A stretch of 64,000 nt of DNA from Girardinichthys multiradiatus. Taxonomy: Eukaryota > Chordata > Actinopteri > Cyprinodontiformes > Goodeidae. The DNA is taken from assembly GCF_021462225.1 (NCBI RefSeq), contig NC_061797.1:25381093-25445092 (forward strand), read 5' to 3'. Below are positions 58,639 to 64,000 of the stretch, piece after piece. Within the stretch, counting starts at the first letter, position 1. The number at the start of each line of letters is the position of its first letter. The notes beneath the pieces were generated by a model. It worked only from the letters and a program-made list of their open reading frames with translations. It was not told the DNA's origin and made no database searches. A program made the position numbers and the translations under genes.

Positions 58639-59766
58639 GTAAGTACATGTTCTCAGAGTTTACAGAACAAACGCCCTGTTTATCTGTCTCTTTCTTTTCT
58701 CCGTGATCTTCACTTCCCACTTCTGACAATCCTCTGCCGAGACGCAGCTGTCTTCAGCCTGGCTCTGCCATGTGCTTTAGTGTGGTTTTTCTGTGTGTTT
58801 TTAACTTGTGGTAAACAGAGGCAGCAGAGCTAAGGGAACATATGAGCATTGCAACACTGTGGGGACACGCATCCACGCTGCACAGTGTGGGTCTGCGAGT
58901 ATCGACCAGAGCTTTTATTTTTCTCCCCACAATTTAAAGAGAAAAATGCATGTAATGGGAGTTTAAGATGTCGGGCTGTTAAATTTTTCAGTTTGATTTG
59001 CCTGATCCTGCTTCTCTCATTCTTTGTTTTGCGCTGAATGGAGGTAAATAGGATGGATGTCCTGGCTTTTCATCATTAGCATTGTTCCACTTTAACAATT
59101 TATAAGAAAAGGGCAGTAAATTTGTCTGAACAATTAATATTTCATGCAATTAAAAACAACAATATGTGGCAGCAAAAAAAAAACAGCTTCATTATTAATT
59201 GAACAGAATGATAAATAGATCTGAGGGACAAAAATACAGTGGGTGAGAAAGACTGTGAACTCGGCAGTCTTATGTTGTTTTCATAAACACATAACCCATT
59301 TCTGGCAAAACAATTCTGTCACTCTTAGTAAACAAGGCTTTCTCCAACAGTGAATGTGAAAATATGGATTTTTGATTATGATTCCTCATAATGGGTATTA
59401 CCAAATCTTTCCCCCTAACTAGACAGTGCAGAACCTTCTGATATTTCTTTCTGTGTTGATGAGAAGAACTCCTCTGGGTTTTTTTTTTTTACAAAGATAC
59501 GCCTTATTGACAGACAGAGAAGGCTACAGTAGATGATCAATGCGTCTCAGGCGGCTGCGAAGAGCTGAATGAAGACAAGAATGGAACGTTTGGCCTGTGT
59601 TGTAAACACATGCTCTGTATATCACCCCATTCTGTTTTATCTCTTTCCTGATTCTCTATTGCTTAACTTTCACACTGCAGAATTATATATGGATTGCTTA
59701 GAGGGGGATTTGGATGTTATTCAATGTTTTCATCTGCACTTATTACTTCTGTTTGTTTTCCTGTAG
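58639..59766 (+). other. plekha7 intron (1.1 kb)
   Basis: No repeat or gene firmly recognised. A word AATACAGTGGGTGAGAAAGA at 59,233 resembles a Tc1-type terminus but no partner end was found. Confidence 0.5.
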
Positions 59767-59847
59767 GTTAAACTAAGTCGACTTTGTGAACAGGACAAGA
59801 TTCTACAGGAACTTGAAGCAAGGATACGCAGTTTAAAGGAGGACAAG
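59767..59847 (+). CDS. plekha7: plekha7 exon: coiled coil (last exon seen)
   Basis: An 81-base exon (27 codons, phase 0 on both sides) from TTTCCTGTAG to CAAG|GTGTTT. VKLSRLCEQDKILQELEARI then RSLKEDK lines up with human VKLSIFCEQDRVLQDLEDKI then RALKENK. Leucines and isoleucines fall at heptad spacing, as in a coiled coil. In human the next residues are DQLESVLEVLHRQ; no such exon is present before the window ends, so the gene continues to the right. Confidence 0.95.
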
Positions 59848-60967
59848 GTGTTTGTTACGTACTGTAGATATTGTGGTTAAGAACAGATTTTTTTCCTTTA
59901 ATAATCATGAATCTTTTAAATATCTCTTAAGCACATATTTTCTAGTCCTTTTGCCCAGTTGACCCTCTCAAGCCTTTATGACCGGTCTATTGCATGTCTA
60001 TTTTTAAATGCCTGTAGAATAGCAACCAAATAAGATAGAGCAATAATTTCTTTTGTGAATGAAACCGAAGAGTTAAACATAAATATTCTCATCGCAATGT
60101 ATCCCAGAGCACGTTTTTACCCTCCAGAAACCTATGCAGAAATCCAGTAAAAAGCGCAAAAAAACTAATTATAATCCAGACCGCTGTGTGCTTTCTACAT
60201 CAAAATATGCATGATGACATTGGAGGATGAATTATCACGTGGTTGTTTTGTATGCCAATGCCCACAACAACCAGGAGTGATGTAATTTCCCGGGTCTTTT
60301 TCTCGGGAGTTGTAGTTTTTCCACGGTACACTTCGCTCATACTTCCGATTGCGTCTTGTCTCGTCTTCTAGTATTTATTGTTCTTTTACAAACACACACA
60401 CACCAGACACTGAACACACACGCACGCACATTTATGAAGCCGCAAAAAGTAGGACGTGCCAAACGATATTTTGGTGCTCGAAGCATTGGAACTTCTTACA
60501 CCGCCGGATGAAGGTGGGAATTCTGTCCACTCATCTGGTCTGGATTTGGCCGGCAGTGGAAATGAAGCTGATTTTACATATACCACCTGCTACACTGAGG
60601 AACCCAGTGCTCTGGAGAAAGGCAGAGAAAGGAGTCAGCCTTCGAAAACAGGAGCTGCTGCAGTCATACTCCTGGCTAACAAGTAATCCTGGACAGGACC
60701 CATCACTCAGCCTATAACAGCTCCACTGGTCAAATTGAAAGCTATTGTTTGACTGTGCCTGTGCTTGCAATATTGTAAATTGTTTTTCGTAAATAGTTTT
60801 TTGATGTTCATGGTTTTTTTTTTGCATTATGCTTTTTTGTATCCTGATAAAAAATACAATTTGAATTTGTGTTCATCTGTTCTAAAGTTTCAACTCAGTA
60901 AAAAACGATTATATTTTTGGTCATTTATTGCATTTTTTTATTGTTTGAAAATGGTCTTATGAACATA
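59848..60967 (+). other. plekha7 intron with a coding-like patch of unknown origin
   Basis: 60,349-60,720 is less AT-rich than the flanks. 60,456-60,686 is open with an acidic/Ser-rich text (EALELLTPPDEGGNSVHSSG, SGNEADFTYTT); an alternative frame upstream reads KPQKVGRAKRYFGARS. This looks like the frameshifted start of a transposase (N-termini of piggyBac-type proteins have similar composition), but no ends or catalytic domain were found. Function unassigned. Confidence 0.35.
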
Positions 60968-62237
60968 CAAGGATTGGACAATGAAACTGAAACACCTGTC
61001 ATTTTATTGTGGGAGGTTTCATGGCTAAATTGGACCAGCCTGGTAGCCAGTCTTCAGTGATTGCACATTGCACCAGTAAGAGCAGAGTGTGAAGGTTCAA
61101 TTAGCAGGGTAAGAGCACAGTTTTGCTAAACATATTGAAATGCACACAACATTATGGGTGACATACCAGAGTTCAAAAGAGGACAAATTGTTGGTGCACG
61201 TCTTGCTGGTGCATCTGTGACCAAGACAGCAAGTCTTTGTGATGTATCAAGAGCCACGGTATCCAGGGTAATGTCATCATACCACCAAGAAGGACGAACC
61301 ACATTCAACAGGATTAACTGTGGACACAAGAGGAAGCTGTCTGAAAGGGATGTTCGGGTGCTAACCCGGATTGTATCCAAAAAACATAAAACCACGGCTG
61401 CCCAAATCACGGCAGAATTAAATGTGCACCTCAACTCTCCTGTTTCCACCAGAACTGTCTGTCAGGAACTCCACAGGGTTAATATACACGTCCGGGCTGC
61501 TATAGCTAAACCTTTGGTCACTCATGCCAATGCCAAACGTCAGTTTCAATGGTGCAAGGAGCGCAAATCTTGCGCTGTGGACAATGTGAAACATGTATTG
61601 TTCTCTGATGAGTCTACCTTTACTGTTTTCCCCACATCCGGGAGAGTTACGGTGTGGAGAAGCCCCAAAGAAGCGTACCACCCAGACTGTTGCATGCCCA
61701 GAGTGAAGCATGGGGGTGGATCAGTGATGGTTTGGGCTGCCATATCATGGCATTCCCTTGGCCCAATACTTGTGCTAGATGGGCGCGTCACTGCCAAGGA
61801 CTACCGAACCATTCTTGAGGACCATGTGCATCCAATGGTTCAAACATTGTATCCTGAAGGCGGTGCCGTGTATCAGGATGACAATGCACCAATACACACA
61901 GCAAGACTGGTGAAAGATTGGTTTGATGAACATGAAAGTGAAGTTGAACATCTCCCATGGCCTGCACAGTCACCAGATCTAAATATTATTGAGCCACTTT
62001 GGGGTGTTTTGGAGGAGCGAGTCAGGAAACGTTTTCCTCCACCAGTATCACGTAGTGACCTGGCCACTATCCTGCAAGAAGAATGGCTTAAAATCCCTCT
62101 GACCACTGTGCAGGACTTGTATATGTCATTCCCAAGACGAATTGACGCTGTATTGGCCGCAAAAGGAGGCCCTACACCATACTAATAAATTATTGTGGTC
62201 TAAAACCAGGTGTTTCAGTTTCATTGTCCAACCCCTG
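60968..62237 (+). mobile_element. Second Tc1-like family, apparently intact element (1,270 bp)
   Basis: Bounded by TA (60,966-60,967 and 62,238-62,239). Left terminus CAAGGATTGGACAATGAAAC; right terminus, reversed, CAGGGGTTGGACAATGAAAC; the match runs on through TGAAACACCTG, so the terminal repeats are only about 30 bp, unlike the 200-bp repeats of the copies at 6, 21 and 33 kb. One open transposase frame occupies most of the element. It lies in a plekha7 intron in the gene's orientation. Confidence 0.96.
61154..62185 (+). CDS. Tc1/mariner-superfamily transposase, complete open frame (343 aa)
   Basis: It starts MGDIPEFKRGQIVGARLAGA. The first helix-turn-helix (ASVTKTASLCDVSRATVSRV, 20-39) is followed by a second DNA-binding unit (about 63-115, with STRTVCQELHRVNI). 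The catalytic domain shows D152 (LFSDEST), D243 (YQDDNAPIHTA; D242 precedes it) and E280 (SPDLNIIEPLW). The D243-E280 spacing is 36 residues, two more than the DD34E of the other family here, consistent with the DD36E group described in animals. The end is RRIDAVLAAKGGPTPY. No stop or frameshift is present. It would catalyse cut-and-paste at TA sites; activity cannot be judged from sequence. Confidence 0.95.
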   Translation: MGDIPEFKRGQIVGARLAGASVTKTASLCDVSRATVSRVMSSYHQEGRTTFNRINCGHKRKLSERDVRVLTRIVSKKHKTTAAQITAELNVHLNSPVSTRTVCQELHRVNIHVRAAIAKPLVTHANAKRQFQWCKERKSCAVDNVKHVLFSDESTFTVFPTSGRVTVWRSPKEAYHPDCCMPRVKHGGGSVMVWAAISWHSLGPILVLDGRVTAKDYRTILEDHVHPMVQTLYPEGGAVYQDDNAPIHTARLVKDWFDEHESEVEHLPWPAQSPDLNIIEPLWGVLEERVRKRFPPPVSRSDLATILQEEWLKIPLTTVQDLYMSFPRRIDAVLAAKGGPTPY

Positions 62238-62583
62238 TACATATGTGTGCTCATAGGAATCTAGCACACTTAGAGATTTGACAACACTTCTGTAAATAGT
62301 TTATTTTGATTTTCATATTATCTTTTCTCAAATTGCTCACAATGTACATTTTATTTTCCTTTTTGTCTCTGTTAAAAATTTGTGTATTAAAAAAATGAAG
62401 TTATGAACACACCAAATAAATTGTCTGTGGTTTGAAAGGGTTTTGGGCAACGTTTTTTCATTACATTTTTTGAGGGATACAGCTATGATATTTATTCTTT
62501 TTTTTTAATGTGTCCAGTTCAGCAGAGTAGCACTCAGAATTGTTTTCTGAGTGCCAAGAAGTAGCCTAACAGATTTACTCTCA

Positions 62584-62623
62584 CAAGTGGAGCATTACAG
62601 CTAAAGCTATAATGCTCCACTTG
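62584..62623. repeat. Perfect hairpin with 14-bp arms beside a mariner derivative
   Basis: CAAGTGGAGCATTA (62,584-62,597) and TAATGCTCCACTTG (62,610-62,623) are exact reverse complements around a 12-base loop, CAGCTAAAGCTA. It ends 9 bases before the transposon at 62,633. Confidence 0.85.
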
Positions 62624-62632
62624 ATATATATA

Positions 62633-63161
62633 CAGTGCTTTGCAAAAGTTTTAGGCAGGTGTGAAAAAATGCTGTAAACAAAGAATGTTTTCAGAAATAT
62701 AAATGATGATTGTTTATTTTTATCAATGTACAAAATGCTAAGTGAGTGAACCCAAACATATATCCAAAGTCATTAAGAACTATGTTCAGCGTAAAGAAGA
62801 ACAAAACTTATTGGAAGTGATGTTATGGTCCCCATAGAGCCCTGATCTCGACATCATCGAGTGAAGAGACAGAAAGATGTGAGAAAGCCTACATCCAGAA
62901 GATATGTGGTTAGTTCTCCAAGATGTTTGGAACAACATACCAGCCGAGTTCCTTCAAAAACTGTGTGCAAGTGTACCTAGAAGAATGGATGCTGTTTTGA
63001 AGGGTGGTCACAACAAAAATTGATTTGATTTAGATTTCTCTTTTGTTCATTCACTGTATTTTATTGATTGATGAAAATAAATGATTAACACTTCCATTTT
63101 TGAAAGCATTCTTTGTTTACAGCATTTTTTCACACCTACCTAAAATGTTTGCACAGTACTG
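62633..63161 (+). mobile_element. Deleted mariner/Tc1 derivative (529 bp)
   Basis: Flanked by TA (62,631-62,632 and 63,162-63,163). The left end CAGTGCTTTGCAAAAGTTTT and the right end, reversed, CAGTACTGTGCAAACATTTT continue as inverted repeats through AGGTGTGAAAAAATGCTGTA and AACAAAGAATG. Inside is only a scrap of transposase end: SPDLDIIE-like (CCTGATCTCGACATCATCGA) and later VPRRMDAVLKGG. It is a non-autonomous remnant. Confidence 0.9.
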
Positions 63162-63163
63162 TA

Positions 63164-63559
63164 TATTAAAAAAAAACTTTATTGGAAGCTGATCTGGGAT
63201 CGTTTAGATTTCAATGGACATGGAGACGGAAACAAAAAGGAAAAAAAAAAAGGAAAAGCAAGACAGAGTGAGAGGTTGGGCAAAAAGGAAAAAGCATGAG
63301 GAGAGAAGAATAAAGGAGAGAAAGAAGGATGAAGAAAATACAAGATACTAGAAGACTGCTTCTACACCTGCAGAAACATATAACAACAGTAATGTTACCA
63401 AAAGGTGCACGGTACTAATGAATGCAAAATGTATTTGGTGGTAACTGTGGCACAATATAGAACATCTGTGTATCTGTTAACACTTGAATCCAAATCCAAA
63501 CACCTGTGGGTGTAAGTGTGAGCGAGCTTGTGTTTTTAAGGTTTCTCTAAAAAAATATT
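63164..63559. other. Purine-rich stretch leading into the terminal repeat
   Basis: 63,230-63,345 is strongly purine-rich (AGGAAAAAAAAAAAGG, AGAGAAAGAAGGATGAAG). It may be the 5' part of the GC-rich repeat that follows. No gene seen. Confidence 0.4.
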
Positions 63560-64000
63560 CAAAAGCGAGTGTGACAAGCCACAGACCTGCCTCATTGGAC
63601 CCGAGACAGACATGGAGGAGATCTGAGCCAGAGACATCCAAAGTCCCCCTAGAGCGCAGGAACCCCAGGAGGACCACCGCCGGGACTACCGCAATGCCCC
63701 CAGAGAAGAGCAGAGGAGAGCCACAGAAGAACCACCCAGCAGCCACAGTGCAGAAGCCTCAGGGAGCTGCAGTGACGAGCCCACAAGCCCCACCAGCAGC
63801 CGAACAGATCCAGCCATGGACACAGAGACCTGAAACCCCAGGGCACATCATCCCCCAAGCAGAGGCCCGACAAAGCCATGGGGCCCAGGCCCTGACAAGC
63901 AGCCACCAGAAGTGAGCCAGCACACACCAAAGCACCCAGACCCGGACATCGAGAACCCCCAATACACCAGTGGGCAGAAACACCAGCCACTGACAGGGAG
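63560..64000 (+). repeat. GC-rich, CA/AG-rich repeat running off the window
   Basis: Composition changes abruptly from AT-rich intron to a C/A/G-rich text (CCACCAGCAGCC, CAGGAGGACCACCGCCGGGA, CACAGAGACCTGAAACCCCA). It is open for 143 codons on the + strand (from 63,484), with Pro/Gln/Ala-rich low-complexity content and no domain; the minus strand is also open, so coding is doubtful. Similar blocks are part of large retroelements in fish, but I cannot assign this one. Confidence 0.45.

Noticed and set aside
63484..63915. 143-codon Pro/Gln-rich frame at the right edge as a gene
   Set aside because: Both strands are open, content is low complexity, and no start context or splice structure supports it; listed as a repeat.

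Overview
The window is nuclear DNA of a ray-finned (teleost) fish. It has AT-rich introns, vertebrate-type GT-AG splice sites, a conserved vertebrate gene split into small exons, and many teleost-type repeats (Tc1/mariner transposons, LINE 3' tails, a tRNA-derived SINE-like piece). I see no bacterial, phage or CRISPR feature and no new multi-gene system. The species cannot be named from sequence alone.

The only host gene I can support is the PLEKHA7 orthologue (pleckstrin homology domain family A member 7, an adherens-junction adaptor) on the + strand. Thirteen coding exons can be placed between 27,256 and 59,847. Their phases agree at every junction and they give about 680 codons. In order they encode the end of the second WW domain, a linker, the whole PH domain (five exons, 35,614-44,816), a long Ser/Pro-rich region, and the start of the coiled-coil region. 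The first WW domain and first half of WW2 were not found in the 27 kb upstream. The last exons lie beyond the right edge, so the gene is partial at both ends.

Layout. 1-27,255: upstream or 5' intron sequence with a (TA)n/(GA)n microsatellite, a 5'-truncated LINE on the minus strand (2.26-3.81 kb), two Tc1 elements (6.02-7.58 kb plus; 21.57-23.18 kb minus), hairpins, and three stretches ending in donor-like sites that could be alternative first exons (near 5.2, 10.7 and 24.9 kb). 27.3-35.6 kb: a long intron with a third Tc1 copy whose transposase frame is fully open (33.28-34.89 kb). 35.6-38.2 kb: a cluster of PH-domain exons. 38.2-47.2 kb: large introns carrying several decayed Tc1 relics and a SINE-like fragment. 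47.2-54.3 kb: the Pro/Ser-rich exons, with one mariner-type element nested inside another at 50.9-52.9 kb. 54.3-59.8 kb: coiled-coil exons, a foldback repeat and an LINE 3' tail with a perfect target-site duplication. 59.8-64 kb: intron with a second intact Tc1-like transposase (60.97-62.24 kb), a deleted mariner derivative and a GC-rich repeat running off the end.

The most notable content is mobile: two open full-length DDE transposase frames from different families, one of them with two decayed near-copies in the same window for comparison. For the host gene, the interest lies in possible alternative promoters and one in-phase cassette exon.
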